Part shown: one piece after another, positions 10,157-20,275 of the stretch
Numbering within the stretch: position 1 is the first letter of the stretch
Layout of the letters: each line of letters begins with the position of its first letter
From: Flavobacteriaceae bacterium
Lineage (GTDB): Bacteria > Bacteroidota > Bacteroidia > Flavobacteriales > Flavobacteriaceae
Direction: 5' to 3'
Length of the DNA stretch: 44,115 nucleotides
NCBI GenBank assembly: GCA_022424955.1
Contig: JAKMGK010000060.1
Location: 1-44,115 of the forward strand
Made by a program: the position numbers and the translations under genes
Notes under the pieces: generated by a model
Seen by the model: only the letters and a program-made list of their open reading frames with translations
What the model was told of the DNA's origin: nothing
The model's database searches: none

Positions 10157-10348
10157 ATGGAAATTCCAGTAATGGTAGGAGCAGGATTAGTTGTAATTGG
10201 TGTCGGAATGGGGATCGGTCGTATCGGTGGATCTGCAATGGACGCAATTGCTCGTCAACCTGAAGCTTACGGAAAAATTCAGACAGCAATGTTAATCGCT
10301 GCTGCCTTAATTGAAGGAATTGGTTTTGCTGCATTATTCGCAGTATAA
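10157..10348 (+). CDS. atpE: F0F1 ATP synthase subunit c
   Basis: Two-helix hairpin with GMGIGRIGGSAMDAIARQPEAYGKIQ and essential Glu in ALIEGIGFA. Confidence 0.95.
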   Translation: MEIPVMVGAGLVVIGVGMGIGRIGGSAMDAIARQPEAYGKIQTAMLIAAALIEGIGFAALFAV

Positions 10349-10361
10349 CTAAATCATTTAG

Positions 10362-10401
10362 AAACAAAGCTGCACGCGGTTGGCGGTAGCTTTGTTTTTT
10401 T
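10362..10401 (+). terminator. Terminator-like hairpin between atpE and atpF
   Basis: AAACAAAGCT (10362-10371) pairs perfectly with AGCTTTGTTT (10388-10397), then TTTT. Confidence 0.7.
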
Positions 10402-10423
10402 CGATTGAATAACTCAACAGAAT

Positions 10424-10924
10424 ATGGAAAAATTATTAGAAGAATTTTCGTTAGGTTTATTTTTTTGGCAAACACTACTGTTTGTGGGGCTTTTATTACT
10501 CTTAGCTAAATACGCTTGGAAACCTATTTTGTCTGCTGTAGAAGAACGCGAAAATACCATTAAAGATTCCCTTGAAGCAGCCGAAAAGGCGAAAGCAGAC
10601 ATGGAAGCGGTGCAAGCAGATAACAAACGTATCTTAAAAGAAGCGAGAGTAGAACGCGATGCCCTTTTAGCAGAGGCAAAGAAAACAAGCACTCAAATTG
10701 TGAACGATGCTAAAGAAGCTGCTCAAGCAGAAGCAGATAAAATTGCTGCAGCGACACAAGAGGCAATTCAGCAAGAAAAAAATGCCGCAATCAACGATAT
10801 AAAAGCTCAAGTAGCTGGATTATCTGTGGATATCGCGCAAAAAGTTTTACAAGGAGAATTAGCCGATCAAAAGAAACAAGAACAACTGGTTGAAAAACTA
10901 GTGAACGATATAGAGATTAAATAA
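10424..10924 (+). CDS. atpF: F0F1 ATP synthase subunit b
   Basis: N-terminal TM followed by charged coiled coil; WKPILSAVEERENTIKDSLEAAEKA. Confidence 0.95.
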   Translation: MEKLLEEFSLGLFFWQTLLFVGLLLLLAKYAWKPILSAVEERENTIKDSLEAAEKAKADMEAVQADNKRILKEARVERDALLAEAKKTSTQIVNDAKEAAQAEADKIAAATQEAIQQEKNAAINDIKAQVAGLSVDIAQKVLQGELADQKKQEQLVEKLVNDIEIK

Positions 10925-10927
10925 GCG

Positions 10928-11476
10928 ATGAAAAACACGCGTGCCGCATTACGATATGCAAAAGCAGCCCTAAATCTTTCTTTAGAACAAAAGAAAGAAG
11001 AAGCTGTTGTAAAAGATATGCAAGAAATTGTTGCCGTGTTCGAGGCAAATAAAGAGCTGTCGGTTTTTTTAGAAAATCCTGTTGTGGCAAACCAAGCAAA
11101 ACAAGACGCCTTAGTAAACGTGTTTTCTGCCTTGCAGCCTCTCAGCAATCAGCTTATTGCCCTTTTAGCAAACAATAACCGTATTGATTTGCTTGCTCAA
11201 GTTGCTACGGCATATTTGTCTTTATTAAAAAAACATCAAGGTAAAGAAACCGCGGTTGTCACAACAGCTGTTGCTTTAACCCCTGATTTAGAAAAAGTAA
11301 TCTTAGCTAAAGCAAAAGAGATGTCTTCTGCTCACATTAGCCTAGAAAACAAAATTGATCCATCCATTACGGGAGGATTTATCCTTCGAATTGGCGATTT
11401 GCAATACAACGCAAGTGTTGCCCATCAATTAGATCAATTGAAAAGAGAATTGACACAAACGAATTATAGCGCATAA
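10928..11476 (+). CDS. atpH: F0F1 ATP synthase subunit delta
   Basis: RAALRYAKAALNLS start; IDPSITGGFILRIGDLQYNASV C-terminal motif. Confidence 0.93.
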   Translation: MKNTRAALRYAKAALNLSLEQKKEEAVVKDMQEIVAVFEANKELSVFLENPVVANQAKQDALVNVFSALQPLSNQLIALLANNNRIDLLAQVATAYLSLLKKHQGKETAVVTTAVALTPDLEKVILAKAKEMSSAHISLENKIDPSITGGFILRIGDLQYNASVAHQLDQLKRELTQTNYSA

Positions 11477-11486
11477 ATAAAAAACT

Positions 11487-13064
11487 ATGGCAGCAATTAA
11501 ACCCGCTGAAGTTTCAGCAATCTTAAAAGACCAACTAGCAGGAATGGACATGACTTCTTCTTTAGACGAAGTGGGAACAGTATTGGAAGTTGGAGATGGA
11601 ATCGCCCGTGTATATGGCCTTTCTAACGCACAATACGGAGAATTAGTTCGCTTTGACTCTGGCTTAGAAGGAATGGTCTTAAACCTTGAAGAAGACAATG
11701 TAGGGGTGGTATTATTAGGCCCTTCAAAAGGTTTAAAAGAAGGTGACACCGTAAAACGCACCGATACCATTGCCTCTATTCAAGTGGGTGAAGGAATTGT
11801 GGGACGAGTAGTTAATACATTAGGAACCCCAATTGATGGTAAAGGCGCTATTGAAGCAGACCTGTTTGAGATGCCATTAGAGCGTAAAGCGCCTGGGGTA
11901 ATCTATCGTCAACCCGTAAACGAACCCATGCAAACTGGAATTAAATCGATCGATGCGATGATTCCTGTAGGGCGTGGACAGCGTGAATTAGTGATTGGTG
12001 ACCGTCAAACTGGAAAAACAACCGTTTGTATTGATACTATTTTAAATCAAAAAGAATTTTATGATGCCGGCGAGCCTGTGTACTGTATCTATGTTGCCAT
12101 TGGACAGAAAGCATCTACAGTTGCTGCCATTGCAAAAACATTAGAAGATAAGGGAGCACTAGCCTATACAACCATTGTTGCCGCTAACGCATCAGACCCA
12201 GCACCAATGCAGGTATATGCCCCTATGGCAGGAGCGGCTATTGGAGAGTACTTTAGAGACACGGGTCGTCCAGCTTTAATCATCTATGATGATTTATCTA
12301 AACAAGCTGTTGCTTACCGTGAGGTATCTTTATTATTACGTCGCCCACCGGGACGTGAAGCTTATCCTGGAGATGTATTCTACTTACACTCGCGTTTATT
12401 AGAGCGTGCTGCAAAAGTGATTGCCGATGACGATATCGCAAAAGGAATGAACGATCTTCCTGACGCTTTAAAAGACAAAGTAAAAGGAGGAGGTTCTCTA
12501 ACCGCTTTACCCATTATCGAAACACAAGCAGGAGACGTTTCTGCTTATATCCCAACGAATGTAATTTCGATCACAGATGGGCAGATTTTCTTAGAATCCG
12601 ACTTATTTAACTCTGGGGTTCGTCCAGCGATTAACGTGGGAATTTCGGTTTCTCGTGTTGGAGGTTCAGCACAGATTAAGTCGATGAAAAAAGTATCAGG
12701 GACCTTAAAACTAGACCAAGCACAGTTCCGCGAACTAGAAGCTTTTGCAAAGTTTGGTTCAGACCTTGATGCAGCGACCCTTAATGTAATTGAAAAAGGG
12801 CGCCGTAATGTTGAAATCTTAAAGCAAGCTCAAAATGATCCCTATACGGTAGAAGATCAAACAGCCATCATCTATGCTGGATCAAAAAACTTATTGAGAA
12901 ATGTCCCTGTTGATCAAGTAAAAGCCTTTGAAACAGCTTATTTAGAAGAGCTTAATGCAAAACATCGCGAAACCTTAGACACCATAAAAGCAGGTAAATT
13001 AACAGACGAAGTACTCGACACCCTCAATGCAGTGGCGAAAAGTATTTCTGCTCAATTTGAATAA
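11487..13064 (+). CDS. atpA: F0F1 ATP synthase subunit alpha
   Basis: [15 protein letters not shown]-loop, [24 protein letters not shown]. Confidence 0.98.
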   Translation: MAAIKPAEVSAILKDQLAGMDMTSSLDEVGTVLEVGDGIARVYGLSNAQYGELVRFDSGLEGMVLNLEEDNVGVVLLGPSKGLKEGDTVKRTDTIASIQVGEGIVGRVVNTLGTPIDGKGAIEADLFEMPLERKAPGVIYRQPVNEPMQTGIKSIDAMIPVGRGQRELVIGDRQTGKTTVCIDTILNQKEFYDAGEPVYCIYVAIGQKASTVAAIAKTLEDKGALAYTTIVAANASDPAPMQVYAPMAGAAIGEYFRDTGRPALIIYDDLSKQAVAYREVSLLLRRPPGREAYPGDVFYLHSRLLERAAKVIADDDIAKGMNDLPDALKDKVKGGGSLTALPIIETQAGDVSAYIPTNVISITDGQIFLESDLFNSGVRPAINVGISVSRVGGSAQIKSMKKVSGTLKLDQAQFRELEAFAKFGSDLDAATLNVIEKGRRNVEILKQAQNDPYTVEDQTAIIYAGSKNLLRNVPVDQVKAFETAYLEELNAKHRETLDTIKAGKLTDEVLDTLNAVAKSISAQFE

Positions 13065-13070
13065 ATCGCT

Positions 13071-13931
13071 ATGGCGAACTTAAAAGAAATACGTAATCGG
13101 ATTGCCTCGGTCTCCTCGACCATGCAGATCACTTCTGCCATGAAAATGGTTTCAGCTGCAAAGCTTAAAAAAGCGCAAGATGCGATTACCGCTATGCGAC
13201 CGTATTCAGACAAGTTAACAGAGCTGATCCAAAACCTAAGTGGCGCAATTGATGGTGATACGCCCAACCCTTACACGCAGGTTCGTCCTGTAAAAAAGGC
13301 CTTGTTAGTTGTCATTACCTCTAATCGCGGTTTATGTGGTGGGTTCAATTCTAATATCATTAAAGCGACGAATAGTTACCTTGCAAAGCATGCAAACGAA
13401 AGCGTTGACCTTATCACGCTAGGAAAAAAAGGAAACGATATTCTTGCTAAAAACAACAACATCAACGCAAATAATAATGCGATTTTTGATGACTTAAGCT
13501 TTAATAATGCCAGTGATATCGCAGAGGCCTTTATGGAGGCATTTGCCCAGAAAGAATACGACCGTGTGGATGTGGTTTACAACCGTTTTAAAAATGCCGC
13601 AACACAGATTGTTACTTCAGAAACTTTATTGCCTATCTCTGCAGAAACAGAAGACAGCAATAGCGCAACGGCAGACTATATCTTTGAGCCTACGCAAGAA
13701 GAAATAGTTAACGAACTATTGCCTAAGAGTGTCAAGATGCAACTCTTTAAAGCCTTAAGGGATTCTTTTGCCAGTGAACATGGAGCTCGAATGACTGCCA
13801 TGCACAAAGCCACAGATAACGCAACAGAACTAAGGGACCAACTTAAATTGACCTACAATAAAGCACGTCAAGCTGCCATTACAAATGAAATTTTAGAAAT
13901 CGTTGGTGGTGCAGAAGCCCTCAACAACTAG
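13071..13931 (+). CDS. atpG: F0F1 ATP synthase subunit gamma
   Basis: MANLKEIRNRIASVSSTMQITSAMKMVSAAKLKKAQ; C-terminal YNKARQAAITNEILEIVGGAEAL. Confidence 0.97.
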   Translation: MANLKEIRNRIASVSSTMQITSAMKMVSAAKLKKAQDAITAMRPYSDKLTELIQNLSGAIDGDTPNPYTQVRPVKKALLVVITSNRGLCGGFNSNIIKATNSYLAKHANESVDLITLGKKGNDILAKNNNINANNNAIFDDLSFNNASDIAEAFMEAFAQKEYDRVDVVYNRFKNAATQIVTSETLLPISAETEDSNSATADYIFEPTQEEIVNELLPKSVKMQLFKALRDSFASEHGARMTAMHKATDNATELRDQLKLTYNKARQAAITNEILEIVGGAEALNN

Positions 13932-13961
13932 TACTTTTTAGATTATCATTTTTAAGGCCTC

Positions 13962-13986
13962 TATCTAATGTAGGGGCTTTTTTTAT
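13962..13986 (+). terminator. Terminator at the end of the atp operon
   Basis: AAGGCCTC...GGGGCTT followed by a T-run, just after the atpG stop. Confidence 0.65.
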
Positions 13987-14083
13987 ACATTTATTCCTGT
14001 AATAACACCCCAAGTCATATCTATAAGAATCTTCTCCCTACCAGAAGTAGCCTGTATTGGCTTGTGGCATAACCCATTCTGCC

Positions 14084-15076
14084 ATGAAAAATCTCTTTAG
14101 CAACTATACCCTTTTGTTTCTTTGCTGTGTCCTTTTTGCCTGTAAAAAAGACAAAACCCCATCGGACATAATGACTGAAACTCCGCAAACAAGTATTATT
14201 TCACCCACTACTGCTGTTACCAACACAACTAATGGTGGAACTACTGTAGCTACAACTACAACAAGCATTTCAAGTAGCACAGGGGGCGATGCTTTTCCCA
14301 TAGACGCTCCGGTAATTCTTGCCTATTTTCCTTCCTGGTCAGAAAACTGGGTTAGTATAGGACAAGAATCTAAATTAAGAGATGCTCCGGCTTTTGTAAA
14401 CCACCTTTTTTTAGGGTTTGCTAAGCCAAATTCACAATACGAAAAAGGCAGTTATGATCTTTCTGGCACAGGAATAGAAGTCCTCTATGACGGCTGTACT
14501 TTAAAGGAGAGTGTTGCCGCTTTGAAAACGAAGGGGATTAATGTGATTCTCTCTTTTGGTGATGAAACTTATTGAAGAGATGAAAACTCCTATAATATTG
14601 ATTGCCAACAAATTAAAGATTTAGTAGATGATATTGGCTTTGCTGGAATTGACTGGGATTTTGAACCAGATGGATCATTCCAACAAATCGGCGGTACAAT
14701 CAACGTAAACTGCTTTATAACTTTTTTTACGGAATCTCGAAAGTTAATGCCCCGAGAAGAGGGCTATTTGTTAGCCTGTGCCCCGGCGGGGGTTGGTGCC
14801 TTAGGAGGTCAATTTAATGATGATCCTTCTTCTCCTAATCGATACGATCAACGAAACGTTCTCACGGGAGAATCAGACGCCATCTTGTTTCAAGGAATGC
14901 AACCCACTAACGGGATCAATCTTTTTGGTTTTGGCTCTACGGGACATATGATCCCTGTGATCGAGGCAGTAGGAGACGAAATTGACCAACATTTTACTTA
15001 TATTGAATTGGGCTTTGAAATAATCGCTTTAGTGATCATTATCATTTTCTATATCTCAAGCAGGCGAATTAAATGA
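14084..15076 (+). pseudogene. GH18 chitinase-like lipoprotein, interrupted by one in-frame TGA (14573-14575), with an atypical hydrophobic C-terminal tail
   Basis: Lipoprotein signal (LLFLCCVLFACKKDK); reading continues in the same frame through TGA into RDENSYNIDCQQIKDLVDDIGFAGIDWDFEPDG (GH18 DxxDxDxE-type motif) and the 14747..15076 ORF. Confidence 0.75.
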
Positions 15077-15627
15077 AAGTAATAATTAAATTCCATTCAG
15101 AAAACATTTCTTTTATTCCTTTAAAAGAAGAACATATTGCGCCAATTAATGTCTTACATTCCTTTCCAGAAGTCGCTCGAAACAACACCATTGGCCTCCC
15201 GAAGGACTTAGCAACTACCGCTGAAATCTTAGCCGACAAACTCTCGCCCCTTCATGAAGAGGCCCTGGGATGGGCTCTATATAACAAGGAGAATATTTTT
15301 ATCGGCGAAGCCGGAATAAGCCTTGCTCCGCAACGATTTAAAAAGGCAGAAATAAGCTACTCCCTTCAGCCTAATCAATGGAATAAAGGCTTGGGGACCG
15401 AACTTGTAAAACAACTTATCAAACACTGTTTTAACGCCTTAGATTTACATCGTGTAGAAGCAGGAGTAGCGGTTCATAATCACGCTTCTATTCGGGTGCT
15501 AGAAAAAGCAGGAATGATTCGGGAAGGAATTCATCGAAAGATCCTCCCATTAGCTTCTGGGTGGACAGACAACTTTTCTTATGCCATTTTAAAAGAGGAA
15601 TGGAATACACTAGACGGTAACGTCTAG
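15073..15627 (+). CDS. GNAT family N-acetyltransferase (RimJ/RimL-like)
   Basis: EISYSLQPNQWNKGLGTELVKQLIKHCF...RVEAGVAVHNHASIRVLEKAGMIREG. Confidence 0.9.
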   Translation: MKVIIKFHSENISFIPLKEEHIAPINVLHSFPEVARNNTIGLPKDLATTAEILADKLSPLHEEALGWALYNKENIFIGEAGISLAPQRFKKAEISYSLQPNQWNKGLGTELVKQLIKHCFNALDLHRVEAGVAVHNHASIRVLEKAGMIREGIHRKILPLASGWTDNFSYAILKEEWNTLDGNV

Positions 15628-16584
15628 TAGCTGGGCCTTGCCTTGGAAAACAACCTCATTTAAAGCTGCAGGAATTAACACACACTGCCCCTTTTCTAAA
15701 GACAAGATGTGATCATTTGACGTTACAGTAAGCGTCCCATCAATACAAATTAAAATACTAAAGGCCGCTCTTTTCGAATAATCCATGGGGTAAGCCCCCT
15801 CAATGGGTAAGAAAGCGGTTGTAAAATAAGCAGTTTTGAGGATAGTATTGACTCGGTTGAGGTCTTTAGAATAGTTTATTTTGTGTTTTTTATGTGCAGA
15901 AAAATCCAGCGCATCAATGGCTTGCTGTGTATGTAATTCGCGTGTTTCACCAGTTTTAGTATCAATGCGGTTAAAATCATACACCCGATAGGTTACATCA
16001 GACGATTGTTGTATCTCGGCTAGAAGTACACCTCCACCAATGGCGTGAATTAACCCTGCTGGCACATTGACCACATCTCCAGCGGTTACTTTTTCACGGT
16101 GGAGCACCTCTTCAATGCGGTCCTCGGCCAATAATCCTGCATATTGTTCGGCATCAATATTTTGATTAAACCCCAGGATCAATTCAGCATCGGGGTCAGC
16201 ATCAAGGATATGCCACATTTCATTTTTTCCACTTGCGTTGTGTCGCATCTTTACCAACTAATCATTGGGGTGTACTTGAACTGAAAGCGGTAAAAGTGCA
16301 TCGATAAACTTGATCAATAAAGGAAAGGTGTTCCCATAGCTAGCGATACATTTTTTACCCAAAATTGCTTCGGGAAATGCGGCGTTCATTTCGGGGAGCG
16401 TTTTCCCTTTCCACTGCCCATCTTCGATTACAGAGGGGAAGCCATCAACAGCAGAAATTCTCCAAGACTCACCAATACCTTCGTCTTTGCAGTTTTTATT
16501 TAGTTTTGTTTTCAATTTTCCTCCACCCAAAAGGCGATATTGGAATTGAGGCTGAAAACGAAAAGGAGGAATGTTTTTAGACAT
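15610..16584 (-). pseudogene. manA: Class I mannose-6-phosphate isomerase with a single in-frame TAG (16258-16260)
   Basis: Two adjacent minus-strand ORFs in the same frame: ...LSVQVHPND-TAG-LVKMRHNASGKNEMWHILDADPDAELILGF...; metal-site motifs are split across the stop. Confidence 0.85.
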
Positions 16585-16639
16585 ATTTTATAAATGTAAA
16601 TCTAGAGGATTCGTTCTTGATAGGGTAGATTTTTACGAA

Positions 16640-17758
16640 TTATCTATTAAAGGCTCTAAAAACATTTTGTGCAGCAGTTTCAAGAAGTTTTTTAACTTCG
16701 GCTTTAGACTCTTTCATTGACATGGGTCTATCTTGAATTGGAAAAACTGCCGTGAAACCTTCTTTATAAAAGGATTCATGAGGCCCTTGTAAATTAGCCG
16801 TCAGTCCAATGATTGGGATTTTGTGGTTTTTGGCCATACGTGCTATTCCTACCGTGAGTTTTCCATTGATAGATTGTGTGTCCATTTTTCCTTCTGCGGT
16901 AAAGATCAGATTTGCATTGGCAACGAATTTTTCAAGCTGAATCATCTCTGCCAAATGAGAAAACCCAGGTTCCAAAGTTGCATTAAAAAAGCCAAACATA
17001 CCTGCAGCAGTGCCTCCAGCAGCTCCACCTCCTTCAACACCTTCCATATTTCGATCAAACTTTTTTTGACAACACTTAGACAAATTGGACAAGCCATTTT
17101 CTAACATTTGGATGTCAGTAGCAGACGCCCCTTTTTGCGGACCATAAACAGCAGTAGCTCCGTTTTTCCCCAATAAAGGGTTGTTAACATCGCAAGCAAT
17201 TTTCCATTTAATTTTTGCGTCAATAGGGGCAGCAACAATACTGTCTAGATCGTTAAGAGCACCGCCTCCCAAAGCTATTGCTTTTCCGTTCTGATCTAAA
17301 AGCTGTCCGCCCAATGCTTGAAAAATTCCAGCACCTCCATCATTGGTAGCACTTCCACCTATTCCCAAAATAATTTGGGTGCATCCCTTTACTATAGCAT
17401 CTTTGATTAAAATTCCTGTCCCAAAGGTAGAGGCGCGAAGAACATCGCGTTGTTCTAACGGGATTTGAGCTAGACCAGAAGCTTGAGACAATTCTATCCA
17501 TGCACATTTTTCCTTTTCGAACATGAAATAGTTTGCCCAAATTTTTCCTCCTATAGCATTATATGTTTCACATTCCACCAGTTTTCCGTCTGCATGCGAA
17601 CATAAAACATCAAGCGCACCCTCGCCACCATCTGAAAAGGGGATATTTACTACTTCTGCAGTTGAAAGACAATTTTTAATTCCTCTTTTTATTGCTTTGC
17701 CTACGTCGCGGGCAGATAAACTTTCCTTAAATGAATCGGGTACAATTAGTATTCGCAT
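16640..17758 (-). CDS. Glycerate kinase (GlxK/GarK type)
   Basis: MRILIVPDSFKESLSARDVGKAIKRG, GIGGSATNDGGAGIFQALGG, GGGAAGGTAAGMFGF. Confidence 0.95.
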   Translation of the reverse strand: MRILIVPDSFKESLSARDVGKAIKRGIKNCLSTAEVVNIPFSDGGEGALDVLCSHADGKLVECETYNAIGGKIWANYFMFEKEKCAWIELSQASGLAQIPLEQRDVLRASTFGTGILIKDAIVKGCTQIILGIGGSATNDGGAGIFQALGGQLLDQNGKAIALGGGALNDLDSIVAAPIDAKIKWKIACDVNNPLLGKNGATAVYGPQKGASATDIQMLENGLSNLSKCCQKKFDRNMEGVEGGGAAGGTAAGMFGFFNATLEPGFSHLAEMIQLEKFVANANLIFTAEGKMDTQSINGKLTVGIARMAKNHKIPIIGLTANLQGPHESFYKEGFTAVFPIQDRPMSMKESKAEVKKLLETAAQNVFRAFNR

Positions 17759-18033
17759 TGATCAAAATAGTTTAGGTAAAATATAACTAATCTCTAAGAT
17801 AAAGACAAAATAACCCAATAAAACACCAATCTCCTCGTCAAATTTTAAAAAATATAGGATCGAAAGAACGTTGGTTTTAATACTTTTTTTCTGGTGGAAA
17901 TATGTGTGCGATAAATATGGTAAAGTCAGTTATTCGCGATGAAAAAAACCGTTAATAACCTAAGGATATCTCCTTTATAAGGAGGTTATTCTTGCGCACA
18001 CATTTTGTATTTTTAAAAAAAGAAAATTTTGAT

Positions 18034-18471
18034 ATGATTCAACTTCCTGTGATTAACGATAGCCCTTATGATTTGCCGGCCTATGCCACGGTATCTTCTG
18101 CAGGGCTAGATCTAAAAGCTGTTTTAGATCAGCCCATTAGCTTGCAACCATTAGAGCGTAAAATAATTGGTACAGGCCTTAAAATTGCCCTTCCAGAGGG
18201 GCATGAAGCCCAAGTTAGACCTCGTTCTGGTCTAGCCGCAAAATACGGGATTACTGTTTTAAACGCTCCGGGAACGATTGATGCAGATTATCGCGGTGAA
18301 ATTGGGGTCATTTTAGTAAACCTTTCTAATGAGGCCGTAGAAATAGCACCAGGAGAACGTATTGCTCAACTAGTCGTTGCACAATATACCCAAGTGGACT
18401 GGGAGCTTGTATCAACCCTTGATACTACCGCCCGTGGGGAAGGAGGATTTGGAAGCACAGGGAAAAAATAA
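18034..18471 (+). CDS. dut: dUTP diphosphatase
   Basis: [38 protein letters not shown], and [11 protein letters not shown] motifs. Start chosen at ATG 18034; the ORF extends to TTG 17992. Confidence 0.95.
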   Translation: MIQLPVINDSPYDLPAYATVSSAGLDLKAVLDQPISLQPLERKIIGTGLKIALPEGHEAQVRPRSGLAAKYGITVLNAPGTIDADYRGEIGVILVNLSNEAVEIAPGERIAQLVVAQYTQVDWELVSTLDTTARGEGGFGSTGKK

Positions 18472-18480
18472 AAAGATTCG

Positions 18481-19497
18481 ATGAAAATAATTGTTCCCAT
18501 GGCGGGTCGAGGTTCGCGACTTAGACCCCATACTTTAACCGTCCCTAAACCGCTCGTTCCTGTTGCAGGAACCCCCATAGTTGAACAGTTGGTTAATGAT
18601 ATTGCAGGGGTGGTCAATCAACCCATAGAAGAAGTGGCTTTTATTTTAGGGGATCCAGCCTTTTTTGGCGACGAAATAGTTGCTCACCTAGAAAAGATTG
18701 CTCAAAATCTGGGAGCTAAAGCTAGTATCTACCGCCAATTAAACCCTTTGGGTACGGGCCATGCAATTATGTGTGCAGCCCCATCCTTAAGCGGGCCTGC
18801 CGTTGTGGCGTATGCCGATACCCTAATACGAGCAGATTTCCATATTGACCCTGCTGCAGATGCACAAATCTGGGTTAAAAAAGTCGATAATCCATCGGCT
18901 TATGGGGTGGTCCAGCTCGATACAACAAACGCCATTACTGAACTAGTTGAAAAGCCAGCACAATTTGTTTCAGACCTTGCCGTGATAGGGATTTACTACT
19001 TTAAGGCCATTGAAGACTTAAAAATAGAACTTCAGGCAGTGATTGATCAACAACTCACCCATGGGGGTGAATATCAAATCAACGATGGGATAAAAGGAAT
19101 GATGCGTAACGGAAAACGTTTTGTTCCTGGAGAAGTGACCGAATGGATGGATTGTGGTAACAAAGAGATAACAGTCGCCACAAATACTAAAATGCTTCAC
19201 TTCTTAGCAGCAGAAGGGAAAGATTTAATCGATCCTAGCGCGACCCTTGAAAACAGCACAATTATACCCCCTTGTTATATTGGCAAGAATGTTGTGTTAA
19301 AGCATAGCACTGTGGGCCCAGGGGTTTCTATAGGAGAAGGAAGTCAATTGATTAACGTTAGTGCGAAAGATTCTATGATTCAAAAACAAACGATTATTGA
19401 GAATGCAAGCCTGAACAAGGCAATGATAGGCAATCATGTGCGTTATAATGGAGAGTACACAAGTATAAGTTTAGGAGATTATTCCGTTTTAAATTAA
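18481..19497 (+). CDS. Sugar-phosphate nucleotidyltransferase with left-handed beta-helix tail
   Basis: MKIIVPMAGRGSRLRPHTLTVPKPLVPVAGTPIVEQL; hexapeptide-like C-terminus. Confidence 0.92.
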   Translation: MKIIVPMAGRGSRLRPHTLTVPKPLVPVAGTPIVEQLVNDIAGVVNQPIEEVAFILGDPAFFGDEIVAHLEKIAQNLGAKASIYRQLNPLGTGHAIMCAAPSLSGPAVVAYADTLIRADFHIDPAADAQIWVKKVDNPSAYGVVQLDTTNAITELVEKPAQFVSDLAVIGIYYFKAIEDLKIELQAVIDQQLTHGGEYQINDGIKGMMRNGKRFVPGEVTEWMDCGNKEITVATNTKMLHFLAAEGKDLIDPSATLENSTIIPPCYIGKNVVLKHSTVGPGVSIGEGSQLINVSAKDSMIQKQTIIENASLNKAMIGNHVRYNGEYTSISLGDYSVLN

Positions 19498-19498
19498 A

Positions 19499-20275
19499 AT
19501 GAAAAAAACCAGCCCATATTTTTATTTGATTTTGTTTTTAGTTTTTACGACTGCTTGTAAATCAGTGCGGGTTTTACCCAACAAAGCGCCTGTTAAACGA
19601 GTCGAATTAAAAGCATTGACAGCAGAAATTCTTAAAGCAGAAGAAAATATAAGCACCTTTAGGGCACGTATTAAAGCAGAATACAATGACCAAAAGCGCA
19701 AACAAAGTGTTAATGTCAATTTTCGCTTAGAAGACAACAAAACTTTTTGGATGAGCGCAAACATGCTTATTCCTATCGCAAAAGTATTGATTACGCCAGA
19801 AGAGATTAAGTTCTATGAAAAGTTCCAAAAAACCTATTATAAAGGCGATATAGCCTTTATCAATCAACAGCTAGGAACAAACTTTAGCTTTAATGATTTA
19901 CAGAATATCTTTTTGGGCTATCCTATTTCTGATTTTAGAAATGAAAAATTTGATCGCATTTCTCACCCTCAATATTATGTGTTAAGCCCAAAAACCAAAG
20001 GACTTCGTTTTCGACCCACCTATTTTTATGACCCCGTTAATTTTCGTTTAAAGGAACAGCGTTTCCTGGTCGCAGCAAGTGGTCAAAGTTTAAGCATTAA
20101 ATACACACAATATCAACAAGTAGAAGGAAAAATAGTTCCAAAAAAAATCGAAGTTTCTACTTTTGACGGAACCAATTTTTTACAGATTTCACTGGATTAT
20201 CTCAGGGTGGATTTCCCCAAAAAACTAACCGTTCCTTTTAGTATTCCCGCTGGATATAAGAAAATTGAGTTATAA
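19499..20275 (+). CDS. DUF4292-type lipoprotein (LolB-like fold family)
   Basis: Lipoprotein signal LVFTTACKSVR; NISTFRARIKAEY...FWMSANMLIPIAKVLITPEEIKFYEKFQKTYYKGD. Confidence 0.8.
   Translation: MKKTSPYFYLILFLVFTTACKSVRVLPNKAPVKRVELKALTAEILKAEENISTFRARIKAEYNDQKRKQSVNVNFRLEDNKTFWMSANMLIPIAKVLITPEEIKFYEKFQKTYYKGDIAFINQQLGTNFSFNDLQNIFLGYPISDFRNEKFDRISHPQYYVLSPKTKGLRFRPTYFYDPVNFRLKEQRFLVAASGQSLSIKYTQYQQVEGKIVPKKIEVSTFDGTNFLQISLDYLRVDFPKKLTVPFSIPAGYKKIEL

Noticed and set aside
8991-13931. ATP synthase operon missing atpD and atpC
   Set aside because: The beta/epsilon genes are commonly encoded at a separate locus in Bacteroidota; not unusual.
14573-14575. In-frame TGA as selenocysteine
   Set aside because: No SECIS-like hairpin recognised, GH18 enzymes are not selenoproteins, and a Trp->stop change is simpler.
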